64,000 nucleotides of DNA, taken from positions 13,259,469 through 13,323,468 of the forward strand of contig OZ024786.1 of NCBI GenBank assembly GCA_964017065.1, written 5' to 3'. Shown piece after piece: positions 1-9,627 of this stretch. Source of the DNA: Haliclona indistincta (Eukaryota > Porifera > Demospongiae > Haplosclerida > Chalinidae). Position 1 is the stretch's first letter. Each line of letters begins with the position of its first letter. A program made the position numbers and the translations under genes. The notes beneath the pieces were generated by a model, which was not told the DNA's origin, ran no database searches, and saw only the letters and a list, made by a program, of their open reading frames with translations.

Positions 1-360
1 TACTGGTCTTTGTCACATCCAGATGAAACATTGAATAAGATCGGAGAGTGTGTAGGAAGAAGTACACTGAAACAATTAGTACTATCGTCTTATTCTCCGG
101 CATTGCGGTCAGAAGAGGCAGTAAAAGAGTGGGTCCAGAGTGTGGTGGTTGGAGGGAACAGTCTTATACATTCTCTTGAGCACAGTCAGGTTACTAACCT
201 CGAGATAAGCATTAGATTTCGAAATATTTCATGTCAAATCAATAAAGATGATTTAAATGCTCAATTACGATCATCACTCCAAAAAACAATGGATTCAATT
301 AATTTAAGAAGAGCAAAGAAATCATTACATTCCATTGATTTGATTGTTGATCTATGGTAA
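1..360 (+). CDS. NLR, C-terminal LRR end (copy A, partial)
   Basis: This is the last 119 codons of an NLR whose 5' part lies before the window. The frame is open from base 1 and stops at 358-360. The text matches the final LRRs and C-terminal tail of the complete copies at 26959-34457 and 50637-53168: the SLSHPDETLNKIGECVGRS strand-turn, the EAVKEWVQSVVVGGNSLI helix and the LRSSLQKTMDSINLRR tail. The N-terminal class (CARD or DEATH) cannot be seen. By position, A followed by the minus-strand CARD gene mirrors D3 followed by CARD gene copy 3, so A was probably a DEATH-type gene. Role by family: intracellular pattern receptor, the LRR being the sensing end. Confidence 0.85.
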   Translation, partial: YWSLSHPDETLNKIGECVGRSTLKQLVLSSYSPALRSEEAVKEWVQSVVVGGNSLIHSLEHSQVTNLEISIRFRNISCQINKDDLNAQLRSSLQKTMDSINLRRAKKSLHSIDLIVDLW

Positions 361-985
361 TCCAGCAATGTTATTTTATCTTTTCATACCCTTTTCACTT
401 TAAAGAAATTTTGAGAATAATATTTTAGCGGTGAACATTGTTGATTTTCAACACACGTGCATTTTATAATAACATTATGATAATAACTACTTATAAACAC
501 AGCGATCTACACCACACCTGGAGAGCCTGGGGACGAGGCTAGGGAAAAATAATACATGAAGCGTATGTGGCTGTTATCTCAAATGTCGAGGAATAGATCA
601 ATGCGCTTCAAGCACATCAGCATCTTACCCTTAGCAAAAGAATATCGAAAAATGATAGATAATACAGTAAGATAATTCATGTGCAGCCGTTAAACAAACT
701 TAAACTCAATTAGATTCGTCACTCCAAGAAACAACGATTCAATTATTTTAATTTAAAAAGAGAAAAGAAATTACCATTGACTTTTTATTTGGGAATCAAA
801 CAATGTCATTTTTATCCTTTCACTAGGGTGGAATTTTTGAAAGTAATAATAATGTTCATTTCTGATGTTCTTAATAAATTTTTTCTCCATCATGGTACTT
901 CAATTTTGAGTGAATGGAAGGGATTAGTTCTATGAGAAAAAAATAGAGATGAAGATTGTGAAGGACATGCGTGTACACATGTGAA
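361..985. other. Duplicated NLR 3' flank, no gene seen
   Basis: AT-rich non-coding DNA. Nearly the same sequence follows C1 (6677-7225) and D3 (45116-45735), including the stretch with CTGGAGAGCCTGGGGACGAG, so it is part of a duplicated block. No open frame of note. Confidence 0.6.
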
Positions 986-1335
986 TCACTCACTATAGTA
1001 ATCTCTTCTCAACCAAGTGATCCTTGTGAGTGAGAATGTACGACCCTTCTCATGGGAATCAATCCACCGACTCAGGGTAGCACCACCAGCGGATGAAGAG
1101 AGGAGGCTGTATGGCAGAGAAGAGGGTGGAGTTTGGGATAGTGAAGGAGGAGGGGATCGACGTAGGCAACAAACTGAAGATATCAGAAAAATTAAGTTAA
1201 ACCACATTATGACTGTACTGTACTTTTAGTACCAAATTCTAACAATCCACCATTAATTTCAGAATGAATAATAATTATTATGTAAACAAGTTAATAAACC
1301 AAAAACTACAATGAAGCAAACAAACACTATGATCC

Positions 1336-1336
1336 A

Positions 1337-1369
<33 letters not shown>

Positions 1370-1446
1370 TGCACACACAACACACACACTCACAACACAC
1401 ACACACACACACAACACACACACACACACACGCACGCATACACACA

Positions 1447-1477
<31 letters not shown>

Positions 1478-1505
1478 GCACGCACACACACACACACACA
1501 TACAC
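1336..1505. repeat. (CA)n microsatellite
   Basis: Long AC-dinucleotide tract with interruptions, inside the CARD gene copy 1 unit. The equivalent site carries (CA)n in copies 2 (14272-14336) and 3 (46080-46140). The apparent open frames here are artefacts of the repeat. Confidence 0.95.
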
Positions 1506-3713
1506 AAAGTGTCTCACTACCTTTAACACAAGGGTCACACATACCTGGTGAAGCCAGGGTACCTGTGTACTAAGCAGGCACTGTGTGCTGTGCTAACCAA
1601 CCTCCTGGAGCCGGGCAAGGAGCTCTCAGGAGGACCAGCTATGCCTCCCAATACAGGAGTGGGTACCATACATCCCACCAAAGCTTTTTATGGTTAATGA
1701 GACACAAACAGTGGATTATAATGCATCTATAAGTCTCTTGCTGCCCTAACATACCATGGCACTGACAGCATCATCCAGTTTTAACAGCATGCTTAGATTT
1801 GCAATAATCAGTATTATTTTAGTTTCCCAGATCCTGCTATCCTACTGTACTCACCATTCATTGTGTACTATTGGTAAACCACATTCATTTGACTACATTT
1901 GTCTCTAGTTTACAAAAGAGTGCATGTTATGTAAACTTGTTAATTACAGGTTATCACAGGAATATTTTCCTTTGTTACAAGTAGAAAGTAAACTAACCTG
2001 TTGAGCAAGATCTTGAACAGTCTTGTAATCATGGCGTCCTAGTCTCACCATACTCACACCTCTGCTACGCAGTTTGTCTTCAATGGTAGGATCACATGTT
2101 TCAGCCATCATTACAGCTTCATCTTTCAACATCAGTGGAATAGGATTGATAGTGAGAGTCTATAATAAGTTGACTATAGCGGCTAACCAATTAATTCACT
2201 GCACTTAAGCTCTCTCTTCTTGAATGGAGCTGGGACCTGCTCACCCTCATCACTGCACTGTATAGTGATCATGATAGTTACTGAAGGATACTCATACCAC
2301 AATACACAACCACAGCTATTCATGATAAAGCACAAATACATGTCTATATATAAACCCATACAATGGAAGGATTACCAAAACATAATAGATTAAATCATCG
2401 GGTACTCTTTCATCAAGCTCAACTGATCCTCCATCAAAATTTCCTTGAACAAAAATAGGTCGACCTGTGTTGAATGCTGAAGCATTGATTGTAACTAACA
2501 AGTTTACCTAAAACAACTCACTTTGTGGCAGGACATTATTTGCACACGCTGGACTTCTTTCTCTGTTTTCCAGCACTCCCACAATAGTCGGTCTGTCCTC
2601 TGTAAATTCGCTTTGTTCTCTCGTTTATGGTAATTGAATTTCTCTTGATCTCTCGGCTGTTGGCAGGTTCCTGGCTATGCATGGTCACATACGCTGAAGA
2701 TGGAGGAAGTCCGTATGGGACAACAAAACTGCCTTCCTGAGCAACAGCGGATTCCTGTTCAGGAGCGTGAGGGAGAGAAGGAACTGAAGGTACCGACTGC
2801 CCTCCTGCAGGATTTTCCTCTTCATCATCTTCATTCTGTCTCCAGTTTCTGCCTCTTTCGTTACCTTGAGTAGCATGCTAAGGACGACTATCGTCATTTC
2901 TTCTCTACATGTAGAGACATCTGACCAGCTGGTACACCTGAGAGAGACAAAGCAAAACAGCTATCATTCATAACATGTGACCGGCAAGGCTCTAGGTAGT
3001 GAGTACTGACCATTTCCTAACACTCGTCCCTCAGTGTTGACTCTAGCTGTGGTAGCACTCTGTCCTGACTCCTGGATGGGAGGTCCTCCATCACCACTGC
3101 CTTCACCTCCATCTCCATCATCTCTTCTTCTGTGTCTTGCTCCGTCAGCTTCAATACTTTGAGGACCTGCTTCATCGTCAGGCTCAGCCCTCTCTCTGTC
3201 ACCCACACCATCACGATAGACCAGATGCTGCTGATACACACAAAACAACTAACGAGGAGGTCGCTTACCCTTAGCACGAGCTGAGAGAGAGAGAGAGAGA
3301 GGGAGGGAGAGAGAAGATCGAAAGATGGTGAAAAATATTAAAATCTATCACTCACCAACAGCGATCAAATTCTCTACTGCACTAGCGTGTCCTAGTGGGT
3401 TCACATCGTCGTCACGGATACACATGTACAACAGGTGGCACCCGTACACGCCTCCTTTATAGACAAGAGTCAGTAAGTGGTCTGCACGTTGCCGTGGAGT
3501 CTGATAGGGACTGGTCAGTAAATATAGCTCACTGGGATCAGACACGATACCATACTTTAAGAGATGACTAGAGAGAGATGAGACATTTAACCAACGCCAT
3601 ATCTCACACCAACAGTTCATCACGGCTTCATTATCAATGTAGAAATGTTGACCAGGTTGCTGGTCATAATCTCGCCTGACCTCCTCCCTCACTCTGTCCT
3701 GTGTGTCCATGAC

Positions 3714-3790
3714 TGAGAGAGAGGGAGAGATAGAGGGAGGGAGGGAGAGAGGGAGAGAGAGAGAGAGGGAGGGAGAGAGAGAGGAAGGGA

Positions 3791-3876
<86 letters not shown>

Positions 3877-3889
3877 GAGTGAGAGAGAT
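3714..3889. repeat. (GA)n tract forming intron 1 of CARD gene copy 1
   Basis: GA/CT repeat. Read on the minus strand it is a pure polypyrimidine run ending CTCTCAG at the exon 2 acceptor (3713). A second GA tract (3282-3318) precedes the exon 3 acceptor in the same way. Confidence 0.9.
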
Positions 3890-3993
3890 CAGTAACAAGG
3901 TGCTTGAGGTATTTGTGCTCACTCACCATCTTGTTCCGTGCGATCTCTCACTCCACGAACTGGTTGGTAGCCAGCAGGAGGTGGATACGCCAT

Positions 3994-4158
3994 CAGTTCT
4001 CACACACTAGTCAACTAGACAATGGCGATCTTCAGCTAGTAGCCTTGGAAAGCACAGCAAAAGTAAAGCTGACAAACACACGAGCCTGGAGTATGAAGGG
4101 GAAACCCCTGTAAAGATTGATCAGCTGACGTCATGTTGTTTATGCACCCTCCCACGAA
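3994..4158. promoter_or_regulatory. Bidirectional promoter with CRE site, pair 1
   Basis: Gap of 165 bases between the divergent start codons of the minus-strand CARD gene (3993) and the CARD-NLR (4159). It contains the palindrome TGACGTCA at 4126-4133, the consensus CREB/ATF site, 26 bases before the NLR start codon. The same site, in the same context TCAGCTGACGTCATGTTGTT, recurs at 16995-17002 and 50601-50608. The promoter role is inferred from position and conservation. Confidence 0.6.
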
Positions 4159-6676
4159 ATGGCGGATAGCTCTGAGTGTGAGACAGTGAAAGGAAAGTTT
4201 GTCGACATCTGTCGCTGTGTTGCTGAACCAGACGTGGTAGAATTTTCGGGCGAGCTGCTACAAAGTAATCTCATCAGCAATGCTGGTCACCAGGCGGCCA
4301 TTGCTGTCACCGGTTTACCACCGAATAACAAGGTTGCTCATCTGGTCTCAGAAGCCATGAACAATGTCAGCAGTTCACCAGACAACTTCTACAAGTTCAT
4401 CTCTATCCTAGAGAGCAGGAACGCACAACTTGCCTCAGCTCTAAGGAGTGACTACTCGGAACGACAAGCCTGCTTACCACCTGATCCTAAACCGGAAGAT
4501 CCCTCCGTGAATCAGTTCGTGACCGACCTTCGACAGGTGTGTAGAACAGCCCAACCTCCAACGTGGGACCCTCTCCCTCAGTGCCAGCATGTCAAACTAG
4601 CCATGATAAAGGAGAAAGGAAAGCGATGTGGCAGTGACAAGACAATTGCAGTGAGCAGAGTAGAGGGAGATGTGGACAAAATGTTGACAACAAAGGTACC
4701 TGTGGGTTCTGATAGAATCTTTGATGCTGGCACCTTTGACGATGAGCGTCAGGTGATTCTAGTTGAAGGAGTGGGAGGAATGGGAAAAACAAGTCTTGCC
4801 TACCAATATGCCAAGAAATGGGCTGAAGGAAAGTTGAGCACATTTGATGCTGTGGCTCTTGTTCGTCTACGAGACTTGAACGAACACGATGTACGTGAAG
4901 TTGATCGTATCTTGCCTCACCTTCTCTTCCTAGCTAGTGGTAACAGCATATCAAAAGATATGGCTCGACTTATCGTAGAAAAGCAAAAGATTCTCCTCAT
5001 CTTGGACGGCTGGGATGAGTCTCCAGCAAGCATTCGTAAGCCATCGTTCATGAAAGATCTGCTTCGGTCAGTTTCTTCTCAGACTAGAATACTGATTACC
5101 TCTCGACCTGACTTTTCGTTGGATCTTCATGGTCTAGCTAACCGGGTAGAGATTCTTGGTTTCACTAAAAGTGATATTCACCATTACTTTAAGAATGCAT
5201 TGAAGTCACACCTGCCCAATAGTGAAGTGAAATCAGCTTGTGATAAGCTGAGCAGTCATTTCCATCGCTATCCTGTTATCGAAAGCTGTTGCTATGTGCC
5301 TCTGCAGTGCTGCCATTCTAGCGTACATATACCTCAATCATGACCAGACCTTACCCATCACTCGATGTGAGCTGTTTCAAGAGCTCGTACTATGCTGCAT
5401 ACTCCGTGAGCTGGAAACTCGCCAACCCGATAGAGTCCTTAAAGATGTCTCCTCATTTGAGGACCTCCCTGCTGATCTCAAGGAGCAGCTATACAACCTC
5501 AGTGAACTAGCATTCAAGGGAGTGATGCAGAACAAGATTGTTTTTACACAGAAGGAACTAACATCACTCTCTACATTAGGCCTGCTTCATAGTGTCCAGG
5601 GGTTTGGCTCATACGGTCGAAAATCAGTCACTTGCAACTTTATCCATCTAGCCGTCCAAGAGCTCCTTGCTGCCTACTATATATCTCGACTAGAACCAGC
5701 TGAGCATTCTAAACAATTTGAAACTCTCTTGAATGACAAACTCAAGTTTCCTGTACTCCAGTTCTATTCTGGTCTGACCGGGCTCACCAATGAGAGTGTG
5801 AGAAACCTCATCACTGGATTTCACATTCAATCAGGGTCAAAACTTTTAGCATTTCTGAACTGCATTTTTGAAGCAAAAATACACGATCAATTATTTTTTG
5901 GACGAATGATACGTACTCTAAATTCTCAAGTTGATTTGGAACTTATTTCTTTGAGTCCAATGGATTGTCTGTCAGTACACTACTTTTTATCCTCCATCAG
6001 AACCGTGGTGACTGGACAAATAGAATTGGACCTTTCTCACTGCAGTATTGATGACCAATGTTTGTGTATGCTACTAGGAATTTCTACTGAGCATGCTGAG
6101 ACATCCTGTACATCAAGTGTTTTAGAGTCTGTAGAAACCCTGACAGTGAAGTTTAATAAATACACAGACACCGGGATTGCTTACATTGCCAGAGCTCTTA
6201 TCTCTAACAACACTTTAAAAACACTGAGGGTTGGTCACGACAGCATAACAGACATGGGACTGGTACCACTATTGGAAGCACTACCAAGACTACATTCACT
6301 GGAGGAGTTAGTATTGGTCTGGTCATTGTCACATCCAGATGAAACATTGAATAAGATCGGAGAGTGTGTAAGAAGAAGTACACTGAAACAATTAGAACTA
6401 TGGTCTTATTCTCCGTCATTGCAGTCAAAAGAAGCAGTGAAAGAGTGGGTCCAGAGTGTGGTGGTTGGAGGGAACGGTCTTATACGTTCTCTTGAGCACA
6501 GTCAGGTTACTAGGCTCGTTATAAGCATTATATTTGACAACGTTTCATGTCTAATCAATGAAGATGATGTAATAACTCAATTACGTTCATCACTCCAAAA
6601 AACAATGGCTTCAATTAATTTTAGAAGAGTAAAGAAATCATTACATTCCATTGCTTTGAGAGTTTTTTGTATGTAG
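4159..6676 (+). pseudogene. CARD-NACHT-LRR receptor C1, one frameshift
   Basis: Single-exon NLR. Residues 1-95 form a CARD-like helical domain (ELLQSNLISNAGHQAAIAV, then DNFYKFISILESRN). A short linker (LRQVCRTAQPPTWDP) leads to a NACHT ATPase with P-loop GVGGMGKTS near residue 205, Walker B ILLILDGWDESP and sensor ITSRPD. Then come the NACHT-associated helical region and RI-type leucine-rich repeats. The frame breaks at 5304-5306, where CAG stands in place of the AA found in all other copies (CTGCAGTGCTGCC versus CTGAATGCTGCC). This single extra base leaves a 394-codon N-terminal frame and a separate 3' frame from about 5294. It is either a pseudogene or a base-calling error. Its start is supported by the identical position in C2 and C3. 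Family role: cytosolic sensor that oligomerises through NACHT and signals through CARD. Confidence 0.85.
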
Positions 6677-7225
6677 TGTAATCCAGCAATGTTATTTTAT
6701 CTTTCTTACCCTTTTCAAAAGTTGAAAATAATATTTTAGTGGTGAACGTTGTTGATTTTCAACACACATGTGCATTTTATAATAACATTATGATAATAAC
6801 TACCTATAAACACAGCGATCTACACCACACCTGGAGAGCCTGGGGACGAGGCTAGGGAAAAATTATACATGAAGCGTATGTGGCTGTTATCTCAACTGTC
6901 GAGGAATAGATCAACGCGCTTCAAGCACAGCAGCATCTTACCTTTAGCAAAAGAATAACAAATAATCACTCCAAGAAACAATGATTCAATTATTTTAAGT
7001 TAAGAAGAGAAAAGAAATTATTACATTCCATTGATACAATTATTACACAACATTCCATTGATACAATTATTACATTCCATTGATTTTTTTTCTAATGGGA
7101 ATCAAACAATGTCATTTTATCCTTTCGCTAGGATGGAATGTTTGAAACTATGATTATGTTCGATCACTTTTGTTCTTAATAAATTTTTTCTCCATCATGG
7201 TACTTCAATTTTGAGTGAATGGAAG
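6677..7225. other. Duplicated NLR 3' flank up to the element junction
   Basis: Homologous to 361-910 and 45116-45660. Contains a short local repetition of TTACATTCCATTGATACAAT. No gene seen. The homology to the other copies stops abruptly at GAATGGAAG (7225), where the 7226-12565 element begins. Confidence 0.6.
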
Positions 7226-7334
7226 CATTGCCAGAAATGCAATACAAATTTTTGTCATCGCGCGGAAATCCGTTCACGTACGTAAAGCGGAAAATATCCT
7301 GTAGTTACTGGGTAGTCATAGTAACTAGTAAGCA

Positions 7335-8145
7335 ATGGCGGAGAAACGAAGAATAACAAGGAGAGATTGGGATGGGTGCTACAGGGAATTGTTTAAGATA
7401 CCGGACTATGATGATGAAGAGGACAAGAGATTGACTGTTGAAGGAGACCTACCAGATGGCGTTTTCGCCGTCGAGCGACTCGTGACGACGAGAAAACAGA
7501 AAAAACAAACGGTAAGCTTAGGCGCGCGCGGGCGATCGAAAAGCTGTGCACACGTATGTAACTATCTTTTCTCTCCCGTAGGAGTACTTGGTTTTGTGGG
7601 AGGGTTACAGTAGAGAGGAGGCGAGCTGGGTGAAAGGCGAGGACTTGACAGAGTATGCTATACAGTGAGCTCAAGCGTGTTGTTTACCTGACACAATTAT
7701 GGCAGCTGTCTCTGTCTATTGCAGTTCCTTCAATGAGCCACAACCCAGTCACAGAATCATTTCTGATAGCATAAGTAACTTCTACACAGCAGTGCAGAAC
7801 AGTCTCCGTGTTGGTGTCGTCTGTAATTGTTCTTTTGTTGTACCTTTTCGTTGTGACGTTTTTAATTTTTTGTTTAGCGGTAAAGGTATTTCTGTTCCAC
7901 ATAAGAGAGGTCGTATGTTTTCGTTAGAGGATTTCAATACTGATTATTTTAGTTCTGATTGGTTTGTATCATATCATAAATTAGGTAGTGGATGTAAAGT
8001 AGAGTTTCCTATTAATCTTAGAAGTCATGTTAAGTTCTCACCACCATTATACACTAAGGATCACAACAATGACATTGTAGCTAAGCAAACTAGAGACTTT
8101 ACTGAAGTTCTTTCTGTGTCTGTTGCTAAAGTGTGTTGTTCTTAA
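7335..8145 (+). CDS. Chromodomain protein within the 7226-12565 element
   Basis: Three exons join in frame (7335-7511, 7582-7664, 7725-8145) to give 226 residues; all junctions are GT-AG and phases match. Residues about 42-88 form a chromodomain split by intron 1: VFAVERLVTTRKQKKQT in exon 1, then EYLVLWEGYSREEASWVKG in exon 2. The pattern has the aromatic/hydrophobic start, the YLVLWEGY core and the W that chromodomains use to bind methylated lysines. Exon 3 (about 140 residues) is not recognised; it ends VSVAKVCCS. The gene runs convergently towards the transposase-like gene about 760 bases away. Chromodomains in mobile elements usually guide integration to marked chromatin, so a targeting role is possible but inferred. 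The start ATG lies about 110 bases inside the element's left end. Confidence 0.75.
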
Positions 8146-8360
8146 TAATAATTATAATGAAGATAAAACACGTACCAAGACAACCACCTGCATGGTTGTT
8201 TCGATCCTTTTTTATTAAGCGCTGGATCTCATCAGTTGGTAAGCGCTGAAATTAATTTTCTCACTTACCTACATCTAATCACAGGATCAATGGTTATGAC
8301 CATGAGGCAATATCTTTTGTATTGGTGGTAGCTCTTAGAAGAGCCGGTTGAAATAGCTTT

Positions 8361-8452
8361 AAAAAAAGCTGGACAAAAGAAAAAGGAGCTTTAAGGAAAG
8401 CTGGTAAACAAAAGGGAGCTTTTAGAAAAAGCTGGTAAAACAAAAAAAAACA
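8361..8452. repeat. Short tandem repeat, about 35-base unit
   Basis: About three imperfect copies of a unit built on AAAGCTGGTAAACAAAAGGGAG, between the two convergent genes. Confidence 0.6.
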
Positions 8453-8514
8453 GAAACAGAAGCACTGACGGTTTTAGACGAGGAAATAGTAGAGCTAATG
8501 TATGAGGTGTATAG

Positions 8515-8781
8515 TCAAGGGCTGCAAGTGGGTGTGGTAGAACTGAAGTCAAGGGCTGCAAGTGGGTGTGGTAGAACTGAAGTCAAGGGCAGAAGGTGGG
8601 TGTGGTATAACTGATGAGGTGTAGTCAAGGGCAGAAGGTGGGTGTGGTATAACTGATGAGGTGTAGTCAAGGGCAGAAGGTGGGTGTGGTAGAACTGATG
8701 AGGTGTAGTCAAGGGCAGAAGGTGGGTGTGGTATAACTGATGAGGTGAAGTCAAGGGCAGAAGGTGGGTGTGGTAGAACAA
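8515..8781. repeat. 42-base tandem repeat
   Basis: About six copies of a 42-base unit containing GTCAAGGGCAGAAGGTGGGT followed by GTGGTATAACTGATGAGGT. Because 42 is divisible by three, the minus strand stays open and yields a repetitive false frame (HTHLLPLTTPHQLY) downstream of the real stop codon at 8906. Confidence 0.85.
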
Positions 8782-8905
8782 GTGGGCTGCATGGTGGGTG
8801 AACAGGAGTGTTGTAAACAGGTGGCCGTGCGGACGAAAATGGTAAGGAAGAGTGAGTGAAAGTAAGCAGACAAAGAATTCTGAGGAGACATGACAAAGGG
8901 TGGAG

Positions 8906-9543
8906 TCATGATGAAGAGGTGCCAGTCTCACTGGATGCTGTTTCAGTCTGAGTGGAAGAAGAGGGTGTATCAGTAGACTGGAATGAAGATCTGCTACCCT
9001 GGCGTGACTGCTGTATTCCGCCACCTTCCCAATACTGAGTACTGGTCTTATTGTAGCTTCTTTTTGCTCTCACACAACCATCTCGCCTCAACTGTTCCAA
9101 CCTTGCTTCTGTTACTACAATCTCTTTAGCAGCATTATGACGATTGCTCGAGTAGTAATTGCGTTTTGCCTCATCGTTGTTTTTCTCCACGCCTATAAAA
9201 AGCACAATAAAGACTATTATTAAAACTGAAAGAATGTAATTTACCTTGCCCGCTAAATGGTTTGATGGTCCCAAGTCTTGACACCATCTCAGGAGCATGG
9301 TACACCAAGATGTGCATGTATGGTGTAATCTTGTTACGCTGGAAACCCCCATAATGAGGTTCCAAAGACAAGAAGAGCTTTATCCAATCCTTTGCCTTAT
9401 TATAAGAAAAAATATTACATTACACAAGAACAAATAACGTACCTTCTGGTGAAGCTCCTGTTCATTAAGCACAGGATGTCGTGCTGAAACAGCCAGGTAA
9501 ACCTCAAGAAAATCCTATTAGCCAAAGGATACAATACTAGTAA

Positions 9544-9627
<84 letters not shown>

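Larger units (their letters stand above)
986..3993 (-). pseudogene. Minus-strand CARD-domain gene, copy 1 (probably broken)
   Basis: Divergent neighbour of the CARD-NLR C1. Exon 1 (3927-3993) starts at an ATG and encodes a proline-rich MAYPPPAGYQPVRG peptide. Exon 2 (3356-3712) joins in phase and encodes a CARD-like six-helix pattern (WLNVSSLSSHLLKYGIVS, then TPRQRADHLLTLVYKGG, then a helix with H and L near its end). Exon 3 (3011-3280) is hydrophilic. Exon 4 starts at 2937 with GVPAGQMSLH. Further exon-like pieces are 2316-2501 (a FVQGNFDGGSVELDERVPDDL-type segment), about 2195-2290, 1998-2150 (ending KTVQDLAQQ before a donor), about 1555-1685, and a last exon 986-1207 ending RITWLRRDYYSE. 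Disablements: TAG in exon 3 near 3251 where copy 3 has GAG, and a 2-base deletion plus stop in exon 4 near 2896. If the gene is active it would be a small death-fold adaptor; that is inference. The exon chain after exon 4 is tentative. Confidence 0.5.

Noticed and set aside
1259..1551. Open frames reading (TH)n or (CV)n on both strands
   Set aside because: Produced by the (CA)n dinucleotide repeat; no start context or conserved content.
3689..3929. Long (SL)n frame continuing upstream of the CARD exon
   Set aside because: It is the (CT)n intron read as protein. A better model splices from the MAYPPPAG exon into the CARD exon, with matching phase in copies 1 and 2.
4592..4843. 83-codon minus-strand frames opposite each NACHT P-loop (also near 32359, 38283, 43004, 51067)
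   Set aside because: Antisense shadows that recur only because the NACHT coding strand is conserved.
8515..9024. Repetitive minus-strand protein with HTHLLPLTTPHQLY units
   Set aside because: Translation of a 42-base tandem repeat downstream of the real stop codon of the transposase-like gene.
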